Shown here: piece by piece, positions 43,248-52,164 of the stretch
How the letters are laid out: every line of letters begins with the position of its first letter
Numbering within the stretch: position 1 is the stretch's first letter
From: Sinomonas gamaensis
Lineage (GTDB): Bacteria; Actinomycetota; Actinomycetes; Actinomycetales; Micrococcaceae
Assembly: GCF_005876955.1 (NCBI RefSeq)
Contig: NZ_SSCL01000014.1
Coordinates: forward strand, 1 to 64,000
DNA: 64,000 bases
Direction of reading: 5' to 3'
Notes under the pieces: generated by a model
The model's input: the letters and a program-made list of their open reading frames with translations, nothing else
Told to the model about the DNA's origin: nothing
The model's database searches: none
Translations under genes and position numbers: made by a program

Positions 43248-44185
43248 GAGGAGACGGACGGGTTGACCTCGGCCTTGGAGACGGCGCCGTCGGCGTTGTT
43301 CCAGGAGTCGAGGATCTTCTTGTAGGTGCCATCGGCCATGAGCTTCGTCATGACCTTCTGGATGAGGTCGGCAAGCGCGGTGTCGCTCTTCGCGACGGCG
43401 ATGCCCTCCGGGGCGACCTCGGTCGTGTCGCCGATCTTCTGCACGGCACCGTTCGTCTGGGTGACCGCATATCCAATGATGGGCGAGTCGGCGGACATGG
43501 CGTCAAGAGCGCCGTTGACGAGCCGCGTGTTGAGGTCGGTCTGCGCCGCGAGGGAGACGATGTCGATCGCCTTCTTGCCGGACGACATGCACTTGTCGCT
43601 GAGGGTCTTCACTTCGTCGGCTTCGGTCGTGCCGGTCTGGACGCCGATGGTCTTGCCGCAGACGTCGTCAACCGAGAAGTTCTTCGGGTTGCCCTTCTGG
43701 ACCGCCCAGGCGACGCCGGCGTTGAAGTAGCTCACGAAGTTGACCGCCTGAAGGCGCTCCTTGGTGATGGTGAAGGAGCTGATGCCGAGGTCGTACTTGG
43801 GGCCGAGGGCCGGGAGGATGCCCGTGAAGTCGGCCGTCTGGACGTCGGCCTTGAGGCCGAGAGTCGCCGCGATCGCCTTGGCGAAGTCGACGTCGTAGCC
43901 CATCGGGGTGTGGTTGTCCGAACCGCCGAGGAACTCGGCCGGAGCGTACGTCGTGTCGGAGCCGACGACGAGCGTGCCCTTGGACTTGATCGCGGCGGGC
44001 ACCTGCGACGCCAGCGAGTCGTCCTTCTGGACGGTGCTCGGATCGAAGCTGGCGGCGGCCGAGCCCGAGCCCGCCGGCTTCGCACCGCCGCCCGTCTCGG
44101 AAGCGTTCGTGCAGGCGGTGAGCGCAAGCGCGCCCACGGCGAGGACCACGGCGCCCTTGGCAGCGAACTTCGTGGAGAAAGTCAT
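43244..44185 (-). CDS. Polar amino acid ABC transporter, substrate-binding lipoprotein
   Basis: 313 residues from the ATG at 44185, preceded by AAGGGA. A lipobox LALTAC anchors it (Cys about residue 24). The SBP-3 fold is read in GTLVVGSDTTYAPAEFLGGSDNHTPMGYDVDFAKAIAATLGLK, YDLGISSFTITKERLQAVNFVSYF and DVCGKTIGVQTGTTEADEV. Ligand class (Glu/Gln/Asp or cationic) is not decided. It is the first gene of the leftward SBP-permease-ATPase operon. Confidence 0.91.
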   Translation of the reverse strand: MTFSTKFAAKGAVVLAVGALALTACTNASETGGGAKPAGSGSAAASFDPSTVQKDDSLASQVPAAIKSKGTLVVGSDTTYAPAEFLGGSDNHTPMGYDVDFAKAIAATLGLKADVQTADFTGILPALGPKYDLGISSFTITKERLQAVNFVSYFNAGVAWAVQKGNPKNFSVDDVCGKTIGVQTGTTEADEVKTLSDKCMSSGKKAIDIVSLAAQTDLNTRLVNGALDAMSADSPIIGYAVTQTNGAVQKIGDTTEVAPEGIAVAKSDTALADLIQKVMTKLMADGTYKKILDSWNNADGAVSKAEVNPSVSS

Positions 44186-44243
44186 ATGTCGTCCCTTACT
44201 TGGAGGTACTGGCAATCAGGTGCTAGAGCGACATCCATCCTAG

Positions 44244-44259
44244 CCGGTCCTCAGACCGG
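44244..44259. promoter_or_regulatory. Inverted repeat in the leader of the amino-acid transporter operon
   Basis: CCGGTC-CTCA-GACCGG lies 59 bases upstream of the binding-protein ATG on the complement, just behind an ATCCTA (44237-44242) that reads TAGGAT on the coding strand. It may be an operator between promoter elements. The rest of 44186-44358 holds no gene that I could see. Confidence 0.35.
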
Positions 44260-44358
44260 TGAGATGTTCGTCACATGCAACTTTCGTTTCACCATTGGAC
44301 AACAAAAGGGGATACCGCGCAAGCCCACCGCGCGGGGAAGCTTCTGGAATGCCAGACG

Positions 44359-45651
44359 TCAGCGCTCAACTCCGAGCGCCTCGAGCATGGGCCGAAACTT
44401 GGCCCACGACTCTGCGAGTTCCGCCTGCGGCACAGAGCCGTCCACGATCCCGCACCCCGCGTACAGGCGGGCCGCCGTCGTCCCCTCGAGAACAGCTCCG
44501 CGCAGGGCGATACCGAACTCGCCGTTGCCGGCGCCGTCGAGCCAGCCGACGGGACCGGCGTAGGGTCCTCGGTCGAGCTCCTCGAGCTCCCGGAGGAGCT
44601 CGCCAGCCACCCGGGTCGGCGTCCCGCAGACGGCGGCGGTCGGATGCAGGGCGTTCACGAGCGCGAGCGGGGTGGGTACGTGCCCCTCGATCTCCGCGAG
44701 CTCGGCCTTGACGTCGGACGCGAGGTGGAACACGTTCGGCAGTTCGAGGATGAACGGCTCGTCGTGGGCGTTGAGCGCCTCCGAGAATGGCTCGAGCGCG
44801 GTGGTGAGCGACTCGATCGCGATCTGGTGCTCGTGGCGCTGCTTCGCCGATCCCGCGAGGACCCGCTCCGCATAGCCCGGTCCAGCGCCGTCGGCGTCCC
44901 GACGATCGAGCGTTCCGGCGAGGACGCGCGCCTGCGCGGTACGCCCCTCGACTTGGATGAGCATCTCCGGCGTCGCTCCGACCAAGCCGTCAACGCCGTA
45001 GACCCAGCAATCGCGGTACGCCGACGCAAGGCGGCGCAGCACGCGGTCCCGCGAAATCCCGCCGTCGTCCTCCACCACCACATCTCGGGCGAGGACGAGC
45101 TTCTCAAGCTCCCCCGAGCGGATGTGCCGGACCCCGGACGCCACCGCCTCCATCCAGCGCTGCTCCCCGAGCCGCCCCGAGCGGATGGTGAGGTGGCTTC
45201 CGTTCGCGACGCCCGACGGCCGCGGCTCGAGCCAGTGGTCGACGGCGGCACGCAGCGCGCGTTCGGAGGGCGCGGTTCCGTCCGTGGTGAGCTGGGTGGC
45301 CCACGCACGGCCGTCCCGGATGCCGACGACGATCTCGGGCACCACGAGCCGCGACTCGTACTGGGACGTCCGGGAGAAGGCGAATGATCCGAAGGCGAGG
45401 GGTCCAGTGCCGGGATGCTGGAGCGGGTCGATGACGTCGGCGTCCAGCGTGAGCTGCTTCCACCACGCTTCGGCTTCGATGAAGCGGTCGGGGCCGGTGA
45501 CCGTGTACCGCGCGCTCTCCCCGAAGCCGAGATGGCCCTCGCCCCGGCGGATCCAGCACAGCGCAGACGGCTCAGTGATCGCGTCCGCCAAATCGCCGAG
45601 GGGGAAGGTCTCGCCCAGATCGACGGTGAGGGCGCGCAGGGGGGAGGTCAT
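44359..45651 (-). CDS. menF: Isochorismate synthase
   Basis: Converts chorismate to isochorismate, first committed step of menaquinone synthesis. 430 residues. The chorismate-binding fold is marked by SGELEKLVLARDVVVE (after the N-terminal half), RVLAGTLDRRDADG, HEHQIAIESL, HLASDVKAELAE, LHPTAAVCGTPT (active site) and RLYAGCGIVDGSVPQAELAESWAKFRPM. It lies 31 bases downstream of the GntR gene, same strand, and could be co-transcribed with it. Confidence 0.92.
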   Translation of the reverse strand: MTSPLRALTVDLGETFPLGDLADAITEPSALCWIRRGEGHLGFGESARYTVTGPDRFIEAEAWWKQLTLDADVIDPLQHPGTGPLAFGSFAFSRTSQYESRLVVPEIVVGIRDGRAWATQLTTDGTAPSERALRAAVDHWLEPRPSGVANGSHLTIRSGRLGEQRWMEAVASGVRHIRSGELEKLVLARDVVVEDDGGISRDRVLRRLASAYRDCWVYGVDGLVGATPEMLIQVEGRTAQARVLAGTLDRRDADGAGPGYAERVLAGSAKQRHEHQIAIESLTTALEPFSEALNAHDEPFILELPNVFHLASDVKAELAEIEGHVPTPLALVNALHPTAAVCGTPTRVAGELLRELEELDRGPYAGPVGWLDGAGNGEFGIALRGAVLEGTTAARLYAGCGIVDGSVPQAELAESWAKFRPMLEALGVER

Positions 45652-45682
45652 GATGGATCAAGGGTACTTGTTGTGTGCCGCC

Positions 45683-46417
45683 CTACCGGCGCGCGGGCCG
45701 CGCAGGGCGCCGCTCCGGCCCACGGGGGACTCGGAAGAGCTCGGGCCGTGCTGTCTGGATCTGATCGAGGTCGTCGAGCACGAACCGGAGATGCGAGCGC
45801 AGCTCCTCCTGGGCGGTATCGAGGCTCCCCGAGGCGATGGCGTCGTGGAGCCGCCGATGGTCGGCCGCGTACTCGGCGATCGAGCGGTAGCCGCTCAGCC
45901 CGAGATACCGGGCCCGGTCCAGATGTCCCTTGGCGCTCTGCACGGCTGCCCACGCAAAGTCGTGGCCGGCGATCCCGAGCAATGTGCGGTGGAAGTGCTC
46001 GTCGAGCGGATAGAACTCCTCCGGCGTGCTGCAGGCGTCCTGGGCGGCGAGGATCCCCTCGACCTCCGCCCCCAGCTCGGGCGTCCACTTCGCGACGCAC
46101 GCCTCGAGGGAGGCAATCTCGATGGCCTCGCGGATGAACTGGGCCTGCCGCACCATGTCGGGATCGATGAGGGATACGTAGCTGCCGCGCTGCGGCCGCA
46201 CGTCCACGAGCCCTTCCTGTGCCAGGAGGAGGAGCGCCTCGCGCACTGGGGTGCGGCTGAGGTCGAGCCGGAGCGCCAGGTCGTTCTCGCTCAGCAGCGC
46301 CCCGGGGGGCTCGTCGCCGCGGACGATCAGCTCGCGGATGTGCTCGTAGGCAAGCTCGCGGTTCGACGGCGGGCGGACGGCTGACGGCGTCGGCTCGCCC
46401 GGGAGGGACGGGGCCAT
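45683..46417 (-). CDS. GntR family regulator, FadR/FCD type
   Basis: 244 residues from the ATG at 46417; the frame goes on to 46450 but would cover the promoter region. Winged HTH at about 18-75 (RELAYEHIRELIVRGDEPPGALLSENDLALRLDLSRTPVREALLLLAQEGLVDVRPQRGSYV). FCD domain with a metal-binding His set (DEHFHRTLLGIAGH, DHRRLHDAI). Divergent from the idonate-type dehydrogenase gene; the likely control target is that gene (inference). Confidence 0.88.
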   Translation of the reverse strand: MAPSLPGEPTPSAVRPPSNRELAYEHIRELIVRGDEPPGALLSENDLALRLDLSRTPVREALLLLAQEGLVDVRPQRGSYVSLIDPDMVRQAQFIREAIEIASLEACVAKWTPELGAEVEGILAAQDACSTPEEFYPLDEHFHRTLLGIAGHDFAWAAVQSAKGHLDRARYLGLSGYRSIAEYAADHRRLHDAIASGSLDTAQEELRSHLRFVLDDLDQIQTARPELFRVPRGPERRPARPARR

Positions 46418-46507
46418 GGGTCCAAGACTAGGGGCGCACACGTGGCACATCTAGTATGGCAGTGCGTACAATGGCTTCGACCCCACCCTTTCCGTCAGGA
46501 GGAACCC

Positions 46508-47524
46508 ATGAGCCTGGCCGTCGTCGTCCATGCAGCCGGAGATCTGCGCCTCGACCCCATCGAGTCCAGCGGGCTCGGCCCGCAGGACGCTCTGGTCGAC
46601 ATCGAGTACGGGGGCATCTGCGGCAGCGACCTCCACTACGTCAAGCACGGTGCCGCGGGGCTCAGCATCCTCAAGGATCCGCTGATCCTCGGGCACGAGG
46701 TCGCCGGCCGGATCGCGGCGCTCGGCTCCGAGGTCAGCGGTTTTGAGGTGGGCCAGGCCGTGGCGATCCATCCCGCGACCGTGTGCGGCGAGTGCGAGTT
46801 CTGCACGTCCGGCCGCCCCAACCTCTGCGGCTCCGTCCGCTACCTCGGCTCGGCCGCGTACCGCCCGCACACCCAAGGCGCGTTCGCCGCGCAGAAGATC
46901 GTCCCCGCTGGCCAGCTCCGGCCGGTGCCCGAGGGCGTGAGCACGCGGCTCGCTTCCGTGGCCGAGCCCCTTGGCGTGGCCATCCACGCCGTGAACCGCG
47001 CGGGATCGGTGGAGGGGAAGACCGTCCTCGTCAACGGTGCCGGCCCCATCGGCGTCCTCGTGGTGGCCGCGGCTCGCAAGGCGGGCGCCGCGCGCGTCGT
47101 GGCCAGCGATCTGGCCTCCGCGTCCCTTGAGATCGCCCGCCGCATGGGAGCGGACGACGTCGTCAACCTCGCCGAAGGCGGCTCCCTCCCTGAGACGGAC
47201 GTCGTCTTCGAGGCCTCGGGCGCCCCTCCCGCTGTGACGAGCGTGCTGCGCGCGGTCAAGCGCGGGGGCGTCGTGGTGCAGGTGGGCAACCTCCCGGCAG
47301 GCACCCTTGAGGTGTCCCTCGCCGAGCTCGTCTTCCGCGAGATCGACTACCGCGGAACGTTCCGCTTCATCGACGAGATCTCGACGGCGCTCGAGTACCT
47401 GGCCGAAGGCCTCGACGTGGAGCCGATGCTCACTCACGAGTTCCCCGTCGACGATGCGGTCGAGGCATTCCGCGTCGCGGGCGACCGCAGCACGGGGTCC
47501 TCGAAGGTGCTCCTGAAGTTCTGA
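46508..47524 (+). CDS. Zinc-dependent alcohol dehydrogenase, L-idonate 5-dehydrogenase type
   Basis: 338 residues, medium-chain dehydrogenase. Catalytic zinc site [14 protein letters not shown] and LGHEVAG; structural zinc site with four Cys in [16 protein letters not shown]; Rossmann core [28 protein letters not shown] precedes the ATG at 46508. The sequence best matches L-idonate/sorbitol-type enzymes (polyol to keto-sugar), and the GntR neighbour supports a sugar-acid role. The frame upstream to 46442 runs through the promoter. Confidence 0.85.
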   Translation: MSLAVVVHAAGDLRLDPIESSGLGPQDALVDIEYGGICGSDLHYVKHGAAGLSILKDPLILGHEVAGRIAALGSEVSGFEVGQAVAIHPATVCGECEFCTSGRPNLCGSVRYLGSAAYRPHTQGAFAAQKIVPAGQLRPVPEGVSTRLASVAEPLGVAIHAVNRAGSVEGKTVLVNGAGPIGVLVVAAARKAGAARVVASDLASASLEIARRMGADDVVNLAEGGSLPETDVVFEASGAPPAVTSVLRAVKRGGVVVQVGNLPAGTLEVSLAELVFREIDYRGTFRFIDEISTALEYLAEGLDVEPMLTHEFPVDDAVEAFRVAGDRSTGSSKVLLKF

Positions 47525-47564
47525 CGTGCCAGAAGCCGCGCGGAAGTTTGGCAGAATGGGGCGG

Positions 47565-48332
47565 GTGACCAGCACAGGCAAGAGGGCATCCCTCCAGAAG
47601 CTCCCCGAGGAAGTGGCGAGCATGTTCGACGATGTGGCGCCCCGCTACGACGTCGTCAACGACATCCTCTCCCTCGGCCAGACCCGCCGCTGGCGCAAGG
47701 TGGTCTTCGACGCCGTCGGCGCCCAGCCGGGCCAGCGGGTACTGGACCTCGCGGCCGGGACGGGCACGTCGTCCGAGCCGTACGCGGATGCAGGCATCGA
47801 CGTCATCGCCTGTGACTTCTCGCTCGGGATGCTCAAGGTCGGCAAGCGCCGTCGTCCGGACATCGACTTCATCGCGGGGGACGCCACGAAGCTGCCGTTC
47901 GCAGACAACGCGTTCGACGCCGTCACCATCTCGTTCGGCCTGCGCAACGTCAGCAACCCGCATGCCGCGCTGCGCGAGATGCTCCGCGTCACCAAGCCCG
48001 GCGGGAAGCTCGTGGTCGCGGAGTTCTCCTCGCCGGTGAACCCCTTGTGGCGAACCATGTACCTCGAGTACCTCATGCGGGCCCTCCCGCCGATTGCCCG
48101 CAAGGCATCCTCGAACCCGGATGCCTACGTCTATCTTGCCGAGTCCATCCGGGCCTGGCCCGACCAGGACCACCTCGCGGCCTGGCTGACCGAGGACGGC
48201 TGGGAGGACGTGGCGTACCGCAACCTCTCGGGCGGGATCGTGGCCGTGCACCGCGCCACGAAGCCGGTCCCGGCCGGAGCGCACTCGGGTCCGGTCGAGA
48301 AGCTCCGCCGTGCCCGCCGCTCGGCCGGCTGA
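47565..48332 (+). CDS. menG: Demethylmenaquinone methyltransferase
   Basis: Class-I SAM methyltransferase for the last step of menaquinone synthesis. 255 residues from the GTG at 47565; an ATG at 47556 is possible. [29 protein letters not shown] is the UbiE/MenG opening. [19 protein letters not shown] holds the SAM loop, and [29 protein letters not shown] is the second signature. It is 40 bases after the idonate-type gene and 10 bases before the next reductase. Confidence 0.93.
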   Translation: MTSTGKRASLQKLPEEVASMFDDVAPRYDVVNDILSLGQTRRWRKVVFDAVGAQPGQRVLDLAAGTGTSSEPYADAGIDVIACDFSLGMLKVGKRRRPDIDFIAGDATKLPFADNAFDAVTISFGLRNVSNPHAALREMLRVTKPGGKLVVAEFSSPVNPLWRTMYLEYLMRALPPIARKASSNPDAYVYLAESIRAWPDQDHLAAWLTEDGWEDVAYRNLSGGIVAVHRATKPVPAGAHSGPVEKLRRARRSAG

Positions 48333-48342
48333 AACTCTTCCA

Positions 48343-49605
48343 ATGCAGGTTCTGATCGTCGGGGCCGGTCCGGCCGGCTCGACCGCTGCCCACTATCTGG
48401 CGCGAGCCGGGGCAGACGTGACGGTTCTCGAGAAGACCCGTTTCCCGCGCGAGAAGGTCTGCGGGGACGGGCTGACACCGCGTGCCGTCCGCGAGATCCA
48501 GCTCTTGGGCCTCCCGCACGACGAGGCCGACGGCTGGCGGCGCAATCGCGGGCTGCGCCTCATCGCGGGAGGGCGGACGGTCGAGCTCGCGTGGCCATCG
48601 GGCGGCGAGTTCCCGGACTACGGCCTCATTCGAACGCGTCTCGGCTTCGACGAGGCGCTCGCCCGGCACGCCGAGTCCGCGGGCGCACGCCTCCTCGAGG
48701 GACACAGCGTGAGCGAGGTGCTGCGCGACGGCGCGGGGCGCGTGGTGGGCGCCCGCGCCCAGATCCTCGACGCGGACGGCCGGAAGACGGGGGAGACGCG
48801 CGACTTTCGAGCCGACGTCGTCCTTGCCGCCGACGGCAATTCGACGCGCGCCGCCGTGTCCTACGGCCTCGCGAAGCGCGACGACCGTCCGCTCGGCGTC
48901 GCGTACCGCACCTATTTCCGCAGCCCCCGCCACGAGGACGACTGGATGGAGGGCTGGCTTGAACTCCCCGGACGCGACGGCAAGCCGTTGCCCGGGTACG
49001 GCTGGGTCTTCGGCGTGGGCGACGGAACCTCGAACGTCGGGCTCGGGATCCTGAATTCATCCAAGGAGTTCGGCAGCCTCGACTACCGGCAGGTGCTGCG
49101 CGACTGGACCGCGGCCATGCCCGAGGAGTGGGGCTTCGCGGAGCAGAACCAGGTCGGTCCGGTGCGGGGTGCCGCGCTGCCCATGGGCTTCAACCGCACC
49201 CCGCACGTGGTGCCGGGCATGGCGCTTCTCGGCGACGCGGGCGGCATGGTGAGCCCCTTCAACGGCGAGGGCATCAGCTACGCCATGGAGTCGGGACGCT
49301 ACGCGGCCCAGTTCCTCGCCGACGCGAGCGGAGGGGCCGACGTCGACCATCGCCTCCGCGCCTACGCGGACCACGTGCGGGGCGAGTGGGGGAGCCACTT
49401 CACGCTCGGCCGGACGTTCGCCGCGCTGATCGGCCGTCCGGCGGTCATGCGCCTTGCGCTGCGGACCGGGATGCCGATCCCCGCGCTCATGCGCGTGGTC
49501 GTCCGGCTGCTCGCCAATCTCACCGAACCGCGCAGAGGGGGCCTCGAGGACCGAGCCATCCGCCTGCTCGAGTCGTTGACGCCCGCAACCAAGAACACGC
49601 ACTAG
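48343..49605 (+). CDS. Geranylgeranyl reductase family FAD oxidoreductase
   Basis: 420 residues, FAD-binding Rossmann start VLIVGAGPAGSTAAHYLARAGADVTVLEK. FPREKVCGDGLTPRAV and LLGDAGGMVSPFNGEGISYAMESGR are typical of the geranylgeranyl reductase family. Placed between menG and the polyprenyl diphosphate synthase, it fits MenJ, which saturates one isoprene unit of the menaquinone side chain in mycobacteria (inference from context). Confidence 0.88.
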   Translation: MQVLIVGAGPAGSTAAHYLARAGADVTVLEKTRFPREKVCGDGLTPRAVREIQLLGLPHDEADGWRRNRGLRLIAGGRTVELAWPSGGEFPDYGLIRTRLGFDEALARHAESAGARLLEGHSVSEVLRDGAGRVVGARAQILDADGRKTGETRDFRADVVLAADGNSTRAAVSYGLAKRDDRPLGVAYRTYFRSPRHEDDWMEGWLELPGRDGKPLPGYGWVFGVGDGTSNVGLGILNSSKEFGSLDYRQVLRDWTAAMPEEWGFAEQNQVGPVRGAALPMGFNRTPHVVPGMALLGDAGGMVSPFNGEGISYAMESGRYAAQFLADASGGADVDHRLRAYADHVRGEWGSHFTLGRTFAALIGRPAVMRLALRTGMPIPALMRVVVRLLANLTEPRRGGLEDRAIRLLESLTPATKNTH

Positions 49606-49618
49606 TTAGGCTTGACCC

Positions 49619-50719
49619 GTGACGAACACTGAACACAGCTGGACCCACGCGGGCCATGGGCGCCCAGAGGCGTCCGAGCCGGCCCCGACGACGACGGCCA
49701 TCGCCGCCGGGATCCAGCTGCCCGCCGGATTCGCTGCGATCGCGAGCGATCCCGAGCTCGGTCCGGCCATCACGACGAACATGGCCCGCGTCGAGAAGCG
49801 GCTGCGGGAAGCCATCGCGAACTCCGATCCGCTCGCGGACGCCACGAGCCGCCACCTCGTCGAAGCCGGCGGCAAGCGGATACGTCCCCTGCTCACCCTC
49901 CTGTGCTCGCACCTCGGGGACTGGACGCGGCCCGAGGTCCTCCAGGCGGCCGCCGTCGTCGAGCTCACGCACCTGGCGACCCTGTATCACGACGACGTGA
50001 TGGATTCGGCCCCCTACCGTCGGGGCGCGCCCACGGCCCACGAGGTCTGGGGCAACACGGTGGCGATCCTCACGGGCGACCTGATCTTCGCACGCGCCTC
50101 GATCCTCGTCTCGGAGCTCGGGGGACGGGCGCTCGCGATCCAAGCGCGCACGTTCGAGCGGCTCTGCCTTGGCCAGCTGCACGAGACCGTGGGCCCGCGA
50201 GAGGACGAGGACCCCGTGGACCATTACATCTCCGTGCTCGCGGACAAGACCGGTTCGCTCATCGCCGCGTCGGGCCAGATGGGTGCGATCTTTGCCGGTG
50301 CTCCCGACGAGTACGAGGACGTGCTGGTGAAGTACGGCGAGAACGTGGGGGTGGCGTTCCAGCTCGCCGACGACGTGATCGACGTGACCGGCGGCAAGGT
50401 GACCTCCGGCAAGTCCGCCGGGACTGATCTCCGCGAGGGCGTGCCGACGCTTCCGGTGCTCCTGCTGCGCCGGGCCGCGTCCGACGGCGATGCCTCCGCC
50501 GCCGAGGTGCTCCGCCTCGTCGACGGCGACCTCACGTCCGACGAGGCCCTCGCCAAGGCCGTCGCGGCGCTTTCCGCGCATCCCGTCACCAACGACGCCT
50601 GGGCCGCTGCCCGCGAGTGGGCCGACGCGGCGAAGGCCGCCCTGTCCCCGCTGCCCGACGGGGTGGTGAAGGCCTCGCTCGCGGCGTTCGCGGACGCCGT
50701 CGTCGATCGCAGGGCCTAG
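49619..50719 (+). CDS. Polyprenyl diphosphate synthase (menaquinone side chain)
   Basis: 366 residues. Trans-prenyltransferase with the two Asp-rich metal sites: DDVMD (LATLYHDDVMDSAPYRRG) and DDVID (FQLADDVIDVTGGKVTSGKSAGTDLREG). RHLVEAGGKRIRPLLTLL is the IPP-binding stretch. It elongates FPP/GGPP to the long chain of menaquinone, with the gene order menG-reductase-synthase. The GTG start at 49619 leaves a 45-residue disordered lead. An 18-base palindrome-rich stretch follows. Confidence 0.9.
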   Translation: MTNTEHSWTHAGHGRPEASEPAPTTTAIAAGIQLPAGFAAIASDPELGPAITTNMARVEKRLREAIANSDPLADATSRHLVEAGGKRIRPLLTLLCSHLGDWTRPEVLQAAAVVELTHLATLYHDDVMDSAPYRRGAPTAHEVWGNTVAILTGDLIFARASILVSELGGRALAIQARTFERLCLGQLHETVGPREDEDPVDHYISVLADKTGSLIAASGQMGAIFAGAPDEYEDVLVKYGENVGVAFQLADDVIDVTGGKVTSGKSAGTDLREGVPTLPVLLLRRAASDGDASAAEVLRLVDGDLTSDEALAKAVAALSAHPVTNDAWAAAREWADAAKAALSPLPDGVVKASLAAFADAVVDRRA

Positions 50720-50754
50720 GAGCGGCGCTCATATCGGTTCGGCTTAAAACGGTT

Positions 50755-50790
50755 GGGCCCTGGTTGGCGGAGTACCGCTTCCCAGGGCCC
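50755..50790 (+). terminator. Hairpin after the polyprenyl diphosphate synthase gene
   Basis: GGGCCCTGG (50755-50763) pairs perfectly with CCAGGGCCC (50782-50790) across an 18-base loop, 35 bases past the gene. No T-run follows on the plus strand; CCGTTTTAAG follows on the complement, so it may act in both directions. Confidence 0.5.
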
Positions 50791-50844
50791 GTTTCCGTTC
50801 GCACCCGAATCCACTGGAGGCTGAAGTGGATCCGGTAACAAGCA

Positions 50845-50862
50845 TATGACAGATCTGTCATA
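50845..50862. promoter_or_regulatory. Perfect 18-base palindrome TATGACAGATCTGTCATA
   Basis: Perfect two-fold symmetry with no loop, in an A+T-rich island. Just upstream, ATCCACT (50809-50815) / AGTGGAT (50825-50831) form another inverted repeat. The stretch 50720-50990 holds no convincing gene. The palindrome looks like an operator, but no target gene is obvious: the flanking genes converge on it. Confidence 0.45.
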
Positions 50863-50925
50863 AGTCCAGTGCTTTCCGTCAAATTTTTTTTCGGGCCCTC
50901 CGAGTCCCGCGGCGGCAACAAAAAA

Positions 50926-50963
50926 GTCACCCTCTCGCGGAGAAGTCCGCTTGAGGGTGACTG
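50926..50963 (-). terminator. Rho-independent terminator of the SUKH-like gene
   Basis: AGTCACCCTC / GAGGGTGACT, a 10-base perfect stem, continued inside by GCGGA-GAAG-TCCGC. On the complement the stem is followed by TTTTTTG. It lies 28 bases past the stop at 50991. Confidence 0.85.
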
Positions 50964-50990
50964 GCGTGCGAGAAGGTGACTTCGCGGCCG

Positions 50991-51419
50991 TCAGACGTGC
51001 TCTTCGTCCTCTGAGAAGACCCAGTCGAACATGTCGAACGTGAACTCGGAGAACGTCCCGTCCTCGGAGACCCATTCCCCGCGCGCGTTGTTCTTCCGGT
51101 ACACGATCGGGTCGGGCACGCGGAGGTCGCCGGAGCGGAAGCCCCAGGTGAACTGCTCGTCCTCGTCTTCGAGGAACATGAGGAAACCCTCCTCGTCGAC
51201 CTCGAGCTCCTCCGGATCCCAGAAGTAGTGGTAGGCCTCCATGAGCTCGGAGCCGCCGAGGGCGAGGTAGAACTCGCGCAGAGCGAGCGGGATTGTGAAG
51301 GCGTGCTCCCCGAGGGCGTCATCGAGCTCGTCCTCCGAGATCCCATCGCTCGGGTTCCATGGATCGCCGAGGTACTTGGGAACAAGCGCGCGGAACTTCT
51401 CCAAGAACATCTCGCTCAT
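50991..51419 (-). CDS. SUKH / SMI1-KNR4-like protein, possible orphan immunity protein
   Basis: 142 residues, very acidic. SEDELDDALGEHAFTIPLALREFYLALGGSE and YHYFWDPEELEVDEEGFLMFLEDEDEQFTWGF follow the SMI1/KNR4 (SUKH) pattern of an N-terminal helix pair, then a beta sheet with the WG turn. SUKH proteins often protect against contact-dependent or polymorphic toxins; no toxin gene is adjacent, so this may be an orphan or have another role. ATG at 51419 chosen; 51428 is possible. Flanked by its own terminator. Confidence 0.6.
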   Translation of the reverse strand: MSEMFLEKFRALVPKYLGDPWNPSDGISEDELDDALGEHAFTIPLALREFYLALGGSELMEAYHYFWDPEELEVDEEGFLMFLEDEDEQFTWGFRSGDLRVPDPIVYRKNNARGEWVSEDGTFSEFTFDMFDWVFSEDEEHV

Positions 51420-51477
51420 GACGTTCATCCTAATCACTCCGCCGGACGCCGGATCCTCGCCCCTGTAGGCTCCGACT

Positions 51478-52164
51478 ATGACCCAGCCGATCCTCGTCGC
51501 GTGTGCCCACGGAACCAGCAACCCGGACGGCAAGGCCGCGATCCTCCGGGTCGTCGACGAGCTTCGTACCGCACGCCCCGACGTCACGGTGCTCGACGCC
51601 TACGTCGACGTCCACGGTCCCGAGCTGCCCGACGTCGTCGCAGGCCTGCCCGCGGGGGTGCCCGCCGTCGTCGTGCCTCTTCTTCTGAGCGTCGGCTACC
51701 ACGTGAAGGTGGACATCGGGCGCGCCGTGAAATCCCGCGAGCAGACGACGGCGGCCGCGCCCCTCGGTCCCGACGCGCGCCTTGCGGGGGTGCTCGCCGA
51801 ACGGCTGGGGGAGGTGGGCCTGGGAGGGCAGGACGCCGTCGTGCTCGCGGCGGCAGGCTCGTCCAACCCCACGGCGGCCGAGGACGTCGAGCGGCTCGCC
51901 GACATGCTGCGCCACCTCATCCCGAACCGGATCCTGCCCGCCTACGGCGCGAGCGCGGAGCCGAACGTCCCGGACGCGGTCGCCGAGCTTCGTGCCGAGG
52001 AAACCGATCGGGTGGTCATCGCGAGCTACCTCCTGGCCCCCGGCTACTTCCACGACCAGCTCGCGAAGGCGGGCGCGGACGCGGTCGCCGCTCCGCTCCT
52101 GCCGACGCCGGAGGTCGCGCGCATCGCCCTCGACCGCTTCGACGCGGCGCTCGCCGCCCTGTGA
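51478..52164 (+). CDS. sirB: Sirohydrochlorin chelatase (SirB/CbiX-like)
   Basis: 228 residues, two repeats of the chelatase fold: ILVACAHGTSNPDGKAAILR with metal-binding His, VPLLLSVGYHVKVD, then VVLAAAGSSNPTAAEDVE and VIASYLLAPGYFHDQL in the second half. It inserts iron into sirohydrochlorin to give siroheme, needed by the sulfite reductase encoded 1.3 kb downstream. This fits with the CysG-like gene at 61313, which lacks such a domain. Its stop overlaps the GTG of the MFS gene. Confidence 0.85.
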   Translation: MTQPILVACAHGTSNPDGKAAILRVVDELRTARPDVTVLDAYVDVHGPELPDVVAGLPAGVPAVVVPLLLSVGYHVKVDIGRAVKSREQTTAAAPLGPDARLAGVLAERLGEVGLGGQDAVVLAAAGSSNPTAAEDVERLADMLRHLIPNRILPAYGASAEPNVPDAVAELRAEETDRVVIASYLLAPGYFHDQLAKAGADAVAAPLLPTPEVARIALDRFDAALAAL

